A stretch of DNA of 64,000 nt from positions 114,611 through 178,610 of the forward strand of contig NZ_DF968081.1 of NCBI RefSeq assembly GCF_001047135.2, read 5' to 3'. The translations under genes and the position numbers were made by a program. This document shows, in pieces, positions 53,105 through 62,354 of the stretch. The notes below the pieces were generated by a model that searched no databases, was not told where the DNA came from, and saw only the letters and a program-made list of their open reading frames with translations. The first letter of the stretch is position 1. Each line of letters starts with the position of its first letter. The stretch is from Fructobacillus tropaeoli. Its GTDB lineage: Bacteria; Bacillota; Bacilli; Lactobacillales; Lactobacillaceae.

Positions 53105-53577
53105 GGTTTCTCCCTCGCTCTTAGCGTGTGTTTGCGCACGTTGTTCAAGTTAATGGAAGAAAATACTAAATTTATTGATTATATTTTCTTAGCAATTAAA
53201 GACGTTGCTAAAAAAGTTTCTCTAGTACCTCTACATTCACCCAATCCAAACGTTAGACATTTAGATATTAATTTATACCTTTTTCTATTCTACAGTATTT
53301 TTTTCTAATGTGTATCAGTGTATAAATATTCAAAGAGACTGCAACAAAAAGTAATTTTATATCGACTAAAGCATGACAAAATTATCAACCAGCATTTACC
53401 CCGGCATTATTTGATTAATTGATTGGATGAGGAAATTTTAAGTTTTAGCTCCTCCTGTCGATTAAACATTCGTTCAAAAACGCTATAATCAACAAAAGCA
53501 CATTTTCAACGCTCACAGTGCAATTCAAGCCAGGGCTAAACCCTCCACAACATCTTGGTTAATAAAGGAAAAGAACA
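53105..53577. other. Intergenic region of 473 bases
   Basis: This is an AT-rich stretch between the nuclease (-) and the VOC gene (+). A 51-codon frame at about 53152-53308 exists but has no ribosome site, and I reject it. No clear terminator or promoter apart from AAAGG before the VOC start. It marks the beginning of the AT-richer accessory region. Confidence 0.55.
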
Positions 53578-53970
53578 ATGAAATTCAATAAAACCATCCC
53601 CGAATTATCCGTCTTTAGCCTTGAACAATCAAAACGCTTTTATCTCGATACTTTAAAATTTAAAGTTGAGTATGAACGACCAGGTAAACATTTCGTTTTC
53701 TTAAGTAAAGATGGTAACCAGGTCATGTTGGAAGAAATTCACGATAGCGGTTGGAACACTGCAGAGCTCGTTTACCCTCTCGGGCGTGGTATCAATTTAT
53801 CATTTGAAATCCCAGCAATTGATAATTTCTATCATGAAATTATGAGCAGTGGTGTGTCCCTATTTCGTGAACTAACAGTCAGCCGATACGAAGGTGCTGA
53901 CGGTTTGATTGTTCAAAAAGAATTTTTAATTCAAGATCCAAATGGCTACTTGCTGAGATTTACGGATTAA
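53578..53970 (+). CDS. VOC-family (glyoxalase/bleomycin resistance-like) protein
   Basis: This 130-residue single-domain protein has two beta-alpha-beta-beta-beta modules. PELSVFSLEQSKRFYLDTLKF is the first and ISFEIPAIDN-type text leads the second. The end QDPNGYLLRFTD is the family hallmark. It has the length of bleomycin-binding or dioxygenase-like VOC proteins. Metal ligands His/Glu are not obvious. AAAGGAAAAG precedes the ATG. The substrate is unknown. Confidence 0.85.
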   Translation: MKFNKTIPELSVFSLEQSKRFYLDTLKFKVEYERPGKHFVFLSKDGNQVMLEEIHDSGWNTAELVYPLGRGINLSFEIPAIDNFYHEIMSSGVSLFRELTVSRYEGADGLIVQKEFLIQDPNGYLLRFTD

Positions 53971-54062
53971 AAAAAGCTGGCATTCCAACGGTCAGCATAT
54001 GTTAAGCCGTTTTAAGTTATACTGTTTGTAATATCACACCCAGTAACTTTCAGAATCTCACA

Positions 54063-54101
54063 GTACTGATTTAAAAAAATCAGCCTTTATTCTGATTTCA
54101 A
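54063..54101. repeat. Three clustered AAATCAG/CTGATTT heptamers
   Basis: CTGATTT (54066), AAATCAG (54079-54085 region) and CTGATTT (54092) lie within about 35 bases, the first two as an inverted pair that can fold. It is intergenic, upstream of the GNAT gene. See findings. Confidence 0.7.
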
Positions 54102-54140
54102 CTCTAAACAATGGCAATACGAGATTAAACAGGAGAAATT

Positions 54141-54680
54141 ATGTTTACAGGAAAAAATGTAAAATTATCGCATTACCACGAAGGTGATGGCAACGACTTT
54201 GCCAGCTGGCAATGGGATGAAAACTTTATTAATCCGCTGTCTGATGACGTCATTCACCCCTTTACGGCGGAAGATTGGGAAAAGATTTTTCGTAATTCTT
54301 CTAGAAGTGACGAAAATGTTGAATTTACCGTTCGCAAGGTCGATGATGACAGCTTAATTGGGTTTGTCAGCTTATCAAATATCAGTATTCGTAACCATTC
54401 TTGTGAACTTGGTATTGGTTTTCCAAAAGAAGAAGACCGATTCAAAGGCTATGGTCAAGAAACACTGTCATTGATATTGGACTATGGTTTCAATAACCTG
54501 AACATGCATAAAATAAAATTGTCGGTCTTCCCTTTCAATACCGGAGCTGTAAAAGCCTATACTAAGGCTGGTTTTGTCAAAGAAGGTACTTCAAAAAATG
54601 AAGTCTTCTATGATGGTCATTGGGTTGATTTTGACCACTATGCTATCTTTCAAGAGGACTGGTTGGCTAGTCGGCGATAA
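54141..54680 (+). CDS. GNAT-family N-acetyltransferase, RimJ/RimL type
   Basis: This 179-residue acetyltransferase has VSLSNISIRNHSCELGIGFPKEEDR near residue 80 and the acetyl-CoA loop RFKGYGQETLSLILDYGFNNL-type region near 105. It ends in HKIKLSVFPFNTGAVKAYTKAGF followed by a DFDHYAIFQEDW C-terminus. It may acetylate a ribosomal protein N-terminus or a small amine. AGGAG lies ahead of the ATG. A truncated copy of its 3' part lies at 57.7 kb, so this gene has been duplicated. Confidence 0.88.
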   Translation: MFTGKNVKLSHYHEGDGNDFASWQWDENFINPLSDDVIHPFTAEDWEKIFRNSSRSDENVEFTVRKVDDDSLIGFVSLSNISIRNHSCELGIGFPKEEDRFKGYGQETLSLILDYGFNNLNMHKIKLSVFPFNTGAVKAYTKAGFVKEGTSKNEVFYDGHWVDFDHYAIFQEDWLASRR

Positions 54681-54695
54681 TACAAAAAATGAATT

Positions 54696-54731
54696 AAAAA
54701 AGCCACTACCCAAACCAGAGTAGTGGCTTTG
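54696..54731. terminator. Terminator of the GNAT gene
   Basis: AAAGCCACTAC and GTAGTGGCTTT with a ten-base loop. A related hairpin (GGTCACTACC) follows the truncated copy at 58.0 kb. Confidence 0.88.
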
Positions 54732-54802
54732 TACTAATATTTTTGACCAACCTATTTAATGAGTTATAATACTTTTCACGGCAAAATAAAGGAGGCTTAA
54801 TA

Positions 54803-55294
54803 ATGGCAATTACATTTGGTAAACCAAAAGAAACTGATTTAGATAAAATTATGAATATTGAAAATTCAGGTTTTTCTGAGGCCGAGGCGGCCACCAAGGA
54901 AAGTATGTTAGAACGAATAAAAGTTATCCCAGATACGTTTATTGTTGCCTATGATGAACAAGAAAATCCTGCAGGTTACATTGTTGGTCCGGCGTCGACA
55001 GAACGTTATATTTCAGACGAACTATTTGAAACATCAGTTCCCAATTCAGATCAAGCACCCTATCAAACAATTCTGAGTTTGGTCGTATCACCAGACAAAC
55101 AAAAAATGGGCATTGCAGGTCAATTATTACAACAACTGGCTATCGTTTCGAAGCAACAAGGACGTCAGTTAATAACCTTAACATGTTTAGAAAAACTGGT
55201 TCCTTTTTATGAAAGAAACGGTTATCAAGTCGATGGCATTTCTGATTCTCAGCATGCTGGTGAGACTTGGTATAACATGACTAAAATGCTTTAA
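54803..55294 (+). CDS. GNAT-family N-acetyltransferase
   Basis: This 163-residue protein starts with ITFGKPKETDLDKIMNIENSGF. The acetyl-CoA pocket motif LSLVVSPDKQKMGIAGQLLQQL near residue 95 has the R/Q-x-x-G-x-G/A shape in a slightly diverged form. The LTCLEKLVPFYERNGYQ end is typical of the aralkylamine-type group. AAAGGAGG precedes the ATG. It is not related closely to the neighbouring GNAT. Substrate unknown. Confidence 0.88.
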   Translation: MAITFGKPKETDLDKIMNIENSGFSEAEAATKESMLERIKVIPDTFIVAYDEQENPAGYIVGPASTERYISDELFETSVPNSDQAPYQTILSLVVSPDKQKMGIAGQLLQQLAIVSKQQGRQLITLTCLEKLVPFYERNGYQVDGISDSQHAGETWYNMTKML

Positions 55295-55342
55295 TTAATG
55301 CCATTGAAAACAAAATTCACTATTACAACACAAATCAAGCTA

Positions 55343-55384
55343 CAAGGCCAGTTACCGATTAAATATCAGTAGCTGGCCTTTTAA
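55343..55384 (+). terminator. Terminator of the second GNAT gene
   Basis: AAGGCCAG-TAC pairs with GTA-CTGGCCTTTT. Confidence 0.85.
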
Positions 55385-55511
55385 TTTACTTCAACTTAAC
55401 TTTATCTTGTTTCGCCAGTTTGCTCATCATAAAAGCCCCAGAATATTGTCTTCATTCTGAGGCTCATGTTGTCGTAAACCACGCATCATTTGATGAGCTG
55501 ATTTATCAATT

Positions 55512-56864
55512 TTATTTTTGTGCCTTTTTTGCCTGTACAGCAAACATGACAAAAATTAATAGGGAAATAACAAACAACAACCACATAAATCCTTGCATTC
55601 CACTTGCAAGTCCTGCCGAGCTAGAACCAAACAATGCTGCAACAGTTGTTCCAGCAGCAGCCATGAACATTTGTCCAGCCTGAATAATCGCATTTCCATC
55701 GCTTTGTTCTTCTGGTGAGACATCAACCAATGCTGCGGTCATTCCAGTACTAAAGGACATTGTTCGCCCAATAGTAAACAGCGTATAAGTAAGCACAATC
55801 GTCATAAACGTCAAGTTTTTAGCCCACAAAGACATAGCTAATAATGCTAATGCAAAGAGGATATTACCGGCAAAAAGTAACTTTGTTGATCCGATTCGGT
55901 CATAGAGCGAACCAAACAAAGGTGTTAATAGGGCACCAATAAACGTCCCTGGAAGTAATGAGAAGCCTGCTAGTAAACTACTTGAGTGTACTACTGACTG
56001 AAGATAATTAGGTAGTAACAATCCCAATCCTAGGTTAGCAAACATGTAAAGAATAACCGGAATCCATAGCAAAGTAAAAGACGGTACCTTAAACAAGTGA
56101 ATATTTAAGAAAGTTTTCTTACTATTAAGTGAAACCTTGATAAAGAGGAACAGTGCAATGATTGTCAATACTAACAAAACGTAGTTAACCGAACCAGATT
56201 CTAATTGGTTAACCGTTAAGATACCTGCAATCAAAGCGAAAGCGAGTAAGAAGAATGAAGTAAAATCAAATGACAAGTTTTCGTTCGTCTCACTATGAGC
56301 TGGTATCGTTGCGATTCCAATCAAGATTGATAGGGCTGGAATTACCAATAACGTGAAAAAGATTGAACGCCAACCCAAACTTTCAACCAATGCTCCACCA
56401 TACGTAGGGCCAATTGATGGTGCCAAACCAATAACCATTGATCCAATTCCCATCCAGGTACCAATCTTGTCAAAAGGTACCAAGGTCAAAATTAGATTGA
56501 ACATCAATGGCATCGCCAAACCTGCTGATACCCCTTCTAAGACTCGCCCAAGTAATAGAAATGAAAATGATGGAGCAAACCCGGCCAATATACTTCCTAA
56601 AATAAAACCAGCATTAGCGCCAATCCAAACATTTTTGTTACCAAATCGCTTAGTTAAATATGAACTAATCGTCATCGTAACAGTCACTGCTAGCAAATAA
56701 GCGGTGGTAACCCATTGAACATCATTTAATGAGATGTTAAAGACTTTTGTTAAAGCCGGAAAGGTCACATTAAGGGCCGTTTCAACCATGACGCCCCCTG
56801 CAGCCAATATGGCTGCAGCAACAATTGCTAACTTATTTTTTAATACAAATTCCCGATTTTCCAT
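55512..56864 (-). CDS. MFS drug exporter, DHA2 (EmrB/QacA) family
   Basis: This protein of about 450 residues has roughly fourteen hydrophobic segments. MVETALNVTFPALTK in helix 1, the loop SSYLTKRFGNKN (motif A) near 70 and GLAPSIGPTYGGAL (antiporter motif C) near 150 identify a proton-driven drug exporter. GGAGG lies four bases before the ATG at 56864 (the ATG at 56867 is possible but too close). It follows marR on the same strand with only about 10 bases, so the regulator most likely represses this pair. Confidence 0.88.
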   Translation of the reverse strand: MENREFVLKNKLAIVAAAILAAGGVMVETALNVTFPALTKVFNISLNDVQWVTTAYLLAVTVTMTISSYLTKRFGNKNVWIGANAGFILGSILAGFAPSFSFLLLGRVLEGVSAGLAMPLMFNLILTLVPFDKIGTWMGIGSMVIGLAPSIGPTYGGALVESLGWRSIFFTLLVIPALSILIGIATIPAHSETNENLSFDFTSFFLLAFALIAGILTVNQLESGSVNYVLLVLTIIALFLFIKVSLNSKKTFLNIHLFKVPSFTLLWIPVILYMFANLGLGLLLPNYLQSVVHSSSLLAGFSLLPGTFIGALLTPLFGSLYDRIGSTKLLFAGNILFALALLAMSLWAKNLTFMTIVLTYTLFTIGRTMSFSTGMTAALVDVSPEEQSDGNAIIQAGQMFMAAAGTTVAALFGSSSAGLASGMQGFMWLLFVISLLIFVMFAVQAKKAQK

Positions 56865-56874
56865 CATTCCTCCG

Positions 56875-57282
56875 TTATTTCTCAAATGAGTGTAAGAATT
56901 TTAAAATTGTTTTGTTTTCCTCTTCAGAGAACTGAGAAAAAATATCTCGCTCATAATCTTGGATATAGTTTTTAACCAAATTGGAAATTTGCTGTCCCTT
57001 TTCAGTTAATTTGATTTCATTCACTCTTTTATCTTTGAGGCTTTTAATTCTTTGAACTAACGCTTTATGTTCTAAACGATCAATCATCACTGTAACCGTA
57101 GAGCCTTGTATTTGAAACTCATTTTCGATATCTTTTTGCGTCACTTCATCCGAATTAGAACGTAAATAGTCAATGACAGCCATTTGGACCCCGGTTAGTC
57201 CATATGGCTTTGCTAACTCATCTAATTGCGAATTAAGCCTTGAATGGGCTATCTTAATCAGCCGTCCTATTGATTCGTCCAT
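56875..57282 (-). CDS. MarR-family transcriptional regulator
   Basis: This 135-residue winged-helix protein reads GLTGVQMAVIDYLRSNSDEVTQKDIENEF in the DNA-binding part and STVTVMIDRLEHKALVQR in the recognition helix and wing. The D-K-R-x-x-x-I-x-L-T wing motif (LKDKRVNEIKLTEKG) is textbook MarR. AGGAGG precedes the ATG. A perfect inverted repeat lies 36 bases upstream. It is first in a two-gene operon with the exporter. Confidence 0.93.
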   Translation of the reverse strand: MDESIGRLIKIAHSRLNSQLDELAKPYGLTGVQMAVIDYLRSNSDEVTQKDIENEFQIQGSTVTVMIDRLEHKALVQRIKSLKDKRVNEIKLTEKGQQISNLVKNYIQDYERDIFSQFSEEENKTILKFLHSFEK

Positions 57283-57317
57283 AATACCTCCTATTTTTTA
57301 CTCCTGTCTTTTAAATA

Positions 57318-57335
57318 GTTAGTTGCCTAACTAAC
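57318..57335. promoter_or_regulatory. Probable MarR operator
   Basis: GTTAGTT-GCCT-AACTAAC is a perfect 7-4-7 palindrome upstream of marR, as expected for autoregulation by the MarR protein. Confidence 0.75.
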
Positions 57336-57690
57336 GAAATATTATTTTATCACGCATTTTTTTATTTGTCCATGCAAACATTTATGCTAACCTGCATTGT
57401 CTAAGTTCAAGTTGAGTCATTGAGAATAACAAAAATTAAAATTGTTTACATCGATAGATAAAAATATTGTTCAAAGTGGCGCACGTTTGTTCCCTGATTT
57501 TGTTAGTTATTTCTACATTGATATTCAAAGTTGTTTTTGCATCAGTATAGTCAAGGAAGTCTATACCTGTTGTTGCGCGCTTGCGCCTTGCTTCAGTGTC
57601 AAGATTGTCTAATTATGGGAAGGGCCGTACCATTATAAGAGATTCCTGTACTAATTAAAAAATTCGACTGTGAAGTCGATTACGATTCAG
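57336..57690. other. Intergenic region of about 350 bases
   Basis: AT-rich, between the marR promoter and the truncated GNAT copy. It has one CTGATTT (about 57495), the last in the window. I see no gene or clear hairpin. Confidence 0.5.
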
Positions 57691-57691
57691 A

Positions 57692-57967
57692 ACAGCAGCA
57701 ATATGAGATTGAAAAGAAGAAGACCTGTCCAAAGGGTACGGCCAAGAAACACTGTCCTTGATGTTGGACTATGGTTTCAACAATCTGAACATGCACAAAA
57801 TGAAATTGTCCGTCTTCCCTTTCAACGCAGGAGCTGTAAAGGCCTATACTAAGGCTTGCTTTGTCAAGGAAGGTGCTTCAAAAGATGAAATCTTCTATGA
57901 TGGTCAATGGGTCGATTTTGACCACTACGCTATCTTTCAAGAGGACTGGTTGGCTAGTCATCAATAA
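57692..57967 (+). pseudogene. Truncated copy of the 54.1 kb GNAT gene
   Basis: The last 69 codons (57758-57964) are about 84 percent identical in protein (58 of 69) to the end of the GNAT at 54141-54680. Upstream, the text AATATGAGATTGAAAAGAAG matches the 5' flank of that gene and then jumps at GAAGAAGACC into its middle. About 300 bases, with the ATG and the first half of the gene, are missing. The downstream terminator is also related. The remnant lacks the first strands of the GNAT fold and cannot be active alone. It brackets, with the parent gene, the GNAT2-MFS-marR segment. Confidence 0.82.
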
Positions 57968-57988
57968 AAAGAATGAATAGCATATATT

Positions 57989-58025
57989 AAAAAAGAGGTC
58001 ACTACCTGGTTCGGGTAGTGACCTT
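57989..58025. terminator. Terminator shared by the GNAT remnant and the MFS gene
   Basis: AAGAGGTCACTACC pairs with GGGTAGTGACCTTTT. It also serves the minus-strand MFS gene, whose stop is next to it. Confidence 0.85.
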
Positions 58026-59261
58026 TTATTTAGTGTTTTCTTTGGGTACTTTCCCAACTTGAATTATGATTGCCGCAATGATGGCCATCACGCTAGAAAT
58101 GCACAGAATAATGTTTTTACCAAAAATCGGGTAGCCACCAACTAAAATGATAGTACCAAATGGCGTAGCAATCGTTAAAATACTACTCAAAATTCCTAAG
58201 ATGATACTTAGTGAGGATGAGTCAGCATTTTTCATTAATAGGGCATACATCTTAGGATTGATTTTACCTGCTAAATAGGCAATCAAAGCTAAAAGAATGA
58301 GTGTAAAGATTAGTCCTAAATTGAAAATTAACGTTAGATAAAGGGCAAAGATTGCCACACCCACAATGGTGATGATTGATTTAAAAGAAAGAGATTTAAA
58401 GGGATCGTTTACAATCACGGCACCAGCAATGCTGGCAAAAACAAAAAGAACATTAATAATCAAAATGGTAACACCAAAATTAAAGGGTGATGCCGAAGGT
58501 GTATCTAATACATACAAATTTAAAATGCCATCGATACTAGCGCCAAGAGCATTGATTAAAATAATAGCGCTAATGGAATTGAAAACAGGCAGTTGGATAA
58601 CGCGGGCATACAGCCGCAAAGCCTCTTTAAACTTAATTGATTTTGGTGCTTGTCCCGGTGCTGAATCAACTTGCTGACTTTGGTAGTCAAGGTGCTTATG
58701 AGAAACTGATAAAATAATCGCTGAAATCAAGAAAGTTACGCCATTTAACAAACTACCCGTCATATAATCATGAGTGAAACCGATGTAGCTAACACCAATC
58801 GCCTGCCCAATCGGTTGGATTAGTTGACTGATACTTTGATAAATACCCATTGCTTGTTGTTGTAAATCTTCCTCAACTTTATTTTGAATAATCGGCATTT
58901 TCATTAAATTAATCACAATGCCAGCCATATCGGAAACGATATTAATGATAAGGGCAAAGGCGATGTAGTTGTGATTACCATGGAAAAGAGCAGCTAAAAC
59001 GAAGAACAGACTACTTTGACATAATGTCAAGGTAATAATCCAACGAGTTTTATGCTGGACACTACCAGAAATTTTCCCTAGAAAAGCAGAGGCAACACCT
59101 GGTAAGACAGTTGCGATTGAAACGGCAGCAACCCAAAATGAAGGGGTGCTAGTACTTTTAGCCAAAAGAAGTAAAACAATATTGAAGAAACTAATCCCAA
59201 TCACTTCAAACAAACTGCTAAAAGACAGAGACCGAAAAGCTTTATTTTGCACTAAATTCAT
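58026..59261 (-). CDS. MFS exporter, macrolide-efflux-like
   Basis: This 411-residue protein has twelve hydrophobic segments. It begins MNLVQNKAFRSLSFSSLFEVIGISFFNI, as in the MFS_3/MefA-type group, and carries ATVLPGVASAFLGKISGSVQHK in the helix 2-3 loop. A hydrophilic loop at about 190-215 divides the two halves. GGAGAG precedes the ATG. It is divergent from an XRE regulator gene, which may control it. The substrate is not known. Confidence 0.8.
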   Translation of the reverse strand: MNLVQNKAFRSLSFSSLFEVIGISFFNIVLLLLAKSTSTPSFWVAAVSIATVLPGVASAFLGKISGSVQHKTRWIITLTLCQSSLFFVLAALFHGNHNYIAFALIINIVSDMAGIVINLMKMPIIQNKVEEDLQQQAMGIYQSISQLIQPIGQAIGVSYIGFTHDYMTGSLLNGVTFLISAIILSVSHKHLDYQSQQVDSAPGQAPKSIKFKEALRLYARVIQLPVFNSISAIILINALGASIDGILNLYVLDTPSASPFNFGVTILIINVLFVFASIAGAVIVNDPFKSLSFKSIITIVGVAIFALYLTLIFNLGLIFTLILLALIAYLAGKINPKMYALLMKNADSSSLSIILGILSSILTIATPFGTIILVGGYPIFGKNIILCISSVMAIIAAIIIQVGKVPKENTK

Positions 59262-59431
59262 GTGTTTCTCTCCGAATTATGAATTATGAATAATTAATTA
59301 TAATAATATTATTTTTTTATAATTAAAATGTCAAATTATAATGGCAAAAAGTCCGTGCCCATATTCTTGTCTTGCAAATTAATCACTTTACAAATTAATA
59401 TGAGGTATCGATTTAAATATTAGGAGTAATT

Positions 59432-60211
59432 ATGACGGCTGGAAATAACATTAAATTTTATCGTGAAAAGAATGGCTTGACTCAAAAAGAATTATCACAA
59501 CAAATCCATGTCTCTCGACAAACTATTTCAAATTGGGAAAATGGAATAAGCTATCCAGATATAGAAAGCACTGTTATCATGAGCAGTATTTTTAATTGTT
59601 CTTTAGATGAACTACTAAATAGAAATTATGCCTTAGTAGTTAAAAAATTAAGAATAAAAAAAATAGTTCAAAAAGTGAATAAATATGGTACTTTACTATT
59701 TTTGATAGCTAATATGATTACGCTTTTTATTAATTTCACGATCGGTAGAAAGCTAAGTTGGTCACTTATTCCACTAGCCTCTTCTATTTTAGTCGTAACT
59801 TTTATTCAAACATTTTGTCGCGTTCAACGGTCGCCATTATTAAAAGCAACCTTACTATCATATCTTCCAATGTTAGTGTTATTTTTTGCTATCGAACTCA
59901 ACACAGCTAGCATGGACTTTTATAATACTATTGAAGCCGTAAGTTTGTAGTATCTTTATTATCTATTCGTTGTTTATTTGATAGAAATTTCTAATATACG
60001 TTTTTATACTTGTTTATGGATTTTCGCATTTCTAAATTTTCCCATAAAATTTTTCACTAGAATGATTTTGCATTCTAATTTTACATTTATAGATATGATG
60101 ATAAAAATAGCATTAATACTTGTTGTTACATTGACAGCCGTTTTAAACATTAAGGGTGATTACCTTAATAACATGCTGAATAAATATCGCTTGTTTGCAT
60201 CGAACAAATAA
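59432..60211 (+). pseudogene. XRE-family regulator with membrane domain, split by an in-frame TAG
   Basis: The first part (59432-59950, 172 residues) has an N-terminal helix-turn-helix (LTQKELSQQIHVSRQTISNWE, residues 16-36) and then hydrophobic segments. The next frame (59951-60211) is in exactly the same phase, separated only by one TAG at 59948-59950. It continues with hydrophobic helices (YLYYLFVVYLIEISNI and beyond) to a normal stop. The whole would be 259 residues, a plausible size for an XRE regulator with several C-terminal membrane helices. Either the stop is a recent nonsense change or the short form is functional. It is divergent from the MFS gene at 58.0-59.3 kb. AGGAG precedes the ATG. 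Confidence 0.72.
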
Positions 60212-60317
60212 TAAAACTTTTTGAAGTAGAGAATTTAATCGACTATCTAATCATTTGTCAGTAATGTTAAGGTTAAACCATCATAATTACTATACAAACT
60301 GCCGGAACACTTTTTGA

Positions 60318-60323
60318 TATAAT
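60318..60323 (+). promoter_or_regulatory. -10 element of the small membrane protein gene
   Basis: A perfect TATAAT lies 31 bases upstream of the TTG start. No convincing -35 element. Confidence 0.45.
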
Positions 60324-60353
60324 TAAGAATGAGCCAAAGAAAGGAGAAACTCT

Positions 60354-60536
60354 TTGTACAATCTATTTCGCAAATATCATACTTTGGTTTTGGCAGTAAT
60401 CTCATTCGTAACAGTCGCCAATATATTTATTAGTATTCATACTCATAATAAATATGAATTCTTAAGCGTTCTTGTTTGGCTTTTTACGGCAATATTAGCG
60501 ACCATTAACGCAAAAGCTCAACGCTCTCAAAATTGA
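60354..60536 (+). CDS. Small two-helix membrane protein, TTG start
   Basis: This 60-residue protein has two hydrophobic helices (about 10-28 and 36-53) and a basic C-terminus. AAAGGAG lies seven bases before a TTG, with a TATAAT upstream and a terminator downstream, so it looks like a real gene. No family is recognised. It lies between the XRE gene and the integrated element. Confidence 0.6.
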   Translation: MYNLFRKYHTLVLAVISFVTVANIFISIHTHNKYEFLSVLVWLFTAILATINAKAQRSQN

Positions 60537-60611
60537 TTTTTTCACAATCAGAGAATGGCACTCTAACAGCTTTCTAAGAGGCATACCAATGCTTTTTAGT
60601 TAAATTCATAA

Positions 60612-60650
60612 ATCGCCCACAATCCTGATACTCATCGGGTTGTGGGCTCT
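60612..60650 (+). terminator. Terminator of the small membrane protein gene
   Basis: GCCCACAA and TTGTGGGC around a loop of about 17 bases, then TCTTATTTT. Confidence 0.8.
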
Positions 60651-60818
60651 TATTTTCGATAAAGCACGTTATGTTAAATTTAATTATCGGTATTTTTTAT
60701 AAATGGTATCTTAATTAAAAAACCTAAAATCAACAAAAAGCGCTAGTTCCCTAGCCATTACCACAAATATTTTTATATCTTTTAAAAATTAAAATCTATC
60801 AACTCATTTTTAACAAAA

Positions 60819-60851
60819 AAGCTTACGATTTAGAATCGTAAGCTTTTTCTG
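60819..60851. terminator. Bidirectional terminator near the element boundary
   Basis: AAAGCTTACGATT and AATCGTAAGCTTT, with a three-base loop and A and T tracts on both sides. Confidence 0.9.
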
Positions 60852-61066
60852 TCACCTATCAGCACTTTTTCCAAAAAAGTACCATTTTGGTTAATTCTCT
60901 ATGATTTCTCTTGATTTTCCTTGAATGCTAAAGTAGTGCTTTTCAAGATTTTTGACTACTAATGCCTACTGTTGCAGGCTTCTATGGAGAAGAAGGGACT
61001 CCAATAAGCCCAGTCATATCAACGTTTTAAGTTTTATCCGCTACTTTTTCCGCTACTTCTACTTTT

Positions 61067-62191
61067 TTAACTAATTAAATTGCTCAAGACTTCGCCCGTT
61101 TGTTCGCTGGCTTTCTTGGTAATTTCTGCATAAACATTTAACGTGATATTGGCGTCTGCATGTCCTAGGTAACTCTGTACCTGTTTCACGCTTGCCCCTT
61201 GTTCCAATGCTAATGTTGTCCAAGTATGGCGCAAGCCGTGCATGGCTATGCCGTTAGCCACTCTATAACTATCACTAACCTCATGTAGCCACTTATTGGG
61301 CCGAAGCGGTTGCAATGGTTTGCCGTTATTATTGAAAACAAAGCTATCAGGCTCTTTATTCTTGCTTAAGTTATACCATTGCGCCAGCTTTCTAACCATG
61401 TCACTAGCCACCTTGATTGTTCTTGTGCTGGTCTCTGACTTCGTGGCCTTGATGTATCCGTTACCATGCAAACCACGGCCTAGCGCTTGTTCTATGTTGA
61501 TATAACCACCATCAAAGTTTACATGTTTCCACTGCAAGGCCAGAACTTCTTCCGTTCTCATCCCCGTGACGGCTACCAATCTCAACAGTGTGTAAGCCTG
61601 CCTGTTGATCTGGCAGTATTGGCCATCTAGCACCTCGATAAACCGTTTGAACTCTTCAGCGTCCATGGCTTTCTTTTTCGGCTGGCTCTTGCGCTCTCTT
61701 GGCATATCCACCTTAGTGAACGGGTCAACGTCTATCATGTCCATCTTAACGGCCATCTTAGTGAGTTGATTAAAATAGCCAACCACTTTTTTGTACTTAA
61801 TCAGTTTAGCCTGCATTGTGTTAAGATATTGCTGTAAATATAGCGGGGTTATTTCACTAACTGGCGTATTCCCCCAAGTTGGCAAGATATGCAGGTCAAA
61901 ATAGCTTAATACTTTTACTAGGCTACTTTCCTCTACAGTGTTTTGGTAACCATCTAGCCACATTTCATAAAGCTCTCGAACAGTAAAAACTGTTTTGGGG
62001 GCTTTTTCGTTGTACTGACTTTGTCCGTTGCTAAATAGCGTTACTTCGTTGTTAAACCATGCCGACGCTTCTCGTTTGCTTGAAAAACCTCGCTTTTGTA
62101 CCTTCTTTCTTTTGCCGTTGGGCTGTAGTCCCAAATACCCGACTACTTCCCACGCTTTGCCTTTCTTTGTTTGAACCTCTTTTAATTGCAT
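61067..62191 (-). CDS. int: Tyrosine site-specific integrase
   Basis: This 374-residue phage-type integrase has an N-terminal arm-binding domain (GYLGLQPNGKRKKVQKRGFSSKREA), a core-binding SAM-like domain (FTVRELYEMWLDGY, about 65-165) and a catalytic domain. Catalytic residues are visible: Arg in TGMRTEEVLAL near 208, His-x-x-Arg in MHGLRHTWTTLALEQGAS near 315, His in SYLGHADANIT near 340 and the nucleophile Tyr in NVYAEI near 352. It lies at the left end of the element and points outward, as usual. There is no ribosome site as strong as in host genes. It integrates and, with a factor not seen here, excises the element. Confidence 0.95.
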   Translation of the reverse strand: MQLKEVQTKKGKAWEVVGYLGLQPNGKRKKVQKRGFSSKREASAWFNNEVTLFSNGQSQYNEKAPKTVFTVRELYEMWLDGYQNTVEESSLVKVLSYFDLHILPTWGNTPVSEITPLYLQQYLNTMQAKLIKYKKVVGYFNQLTKMAVKMDMIDVDPFTKVDMPRERKSQPKKKAMDAEEFKRFIEVLDGQYCQINRQAYTLLRLVAVTGMRTEEVLALQWKHVNFDGGYINIEQALGRGLHGNGYIKATKSETSTRTIKVASDMVRKLAQWYNLSKNKEPDSFVFNNNGKPLQPLRPNKWLHEVSDSYRVANGIAMHGLRHTWTTLALEQGASVKQVQSYLGHADANITLNVYAEITKKASEQTGEVLSNLIS

Positions 62192-62253
62192 GTTGTCGCC
62201 TCCATAGCACCCTAGCTATGTACAAAAGGCAATTTTTGGGGATGTCATGAAAA

Positions 62254-62304
62254 AAAGGCGTGCGTTTTGACCGTCACTTACAGTCCATGAACGTCACGCC
62301 CCTT
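62254..62304 (-). terminator. Terminator of the element's small membrane protein gene
   Basis: GGCGTG and CACGCC are arms of a long hairpin. On the minus strand seven T follow. It lies between that gene and the integrase. Confidence 0.7.
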
Positions 62305-62354
62305 ATTTTGCCACCGTTTAACCTTTTGCACAATGCAACATTTTTTATATTTTC

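Larger units (their letters stand above)
60541..61066. other. Intergenic region at the left end of the integrated element
   Basis: It contains two terminators (60612-60648 and 60819-60851) and then about 200 bases with no gene before the integrase stop. The direct repeat TCCGCTACTT occurs twice near 61037-61060. The attachment site should be in 60,850-61,066. No tRNA or other target gene is visible, so the exact att core cannot be named without the right end. Confidence 0.5.

Noticed and set aside
53126..53308. 60-codon plus-strand frame after the second nuclease
   Set aside because: No ribosome site, no family resemblance and located in AT-rich DNA where such frames are expected by chance.
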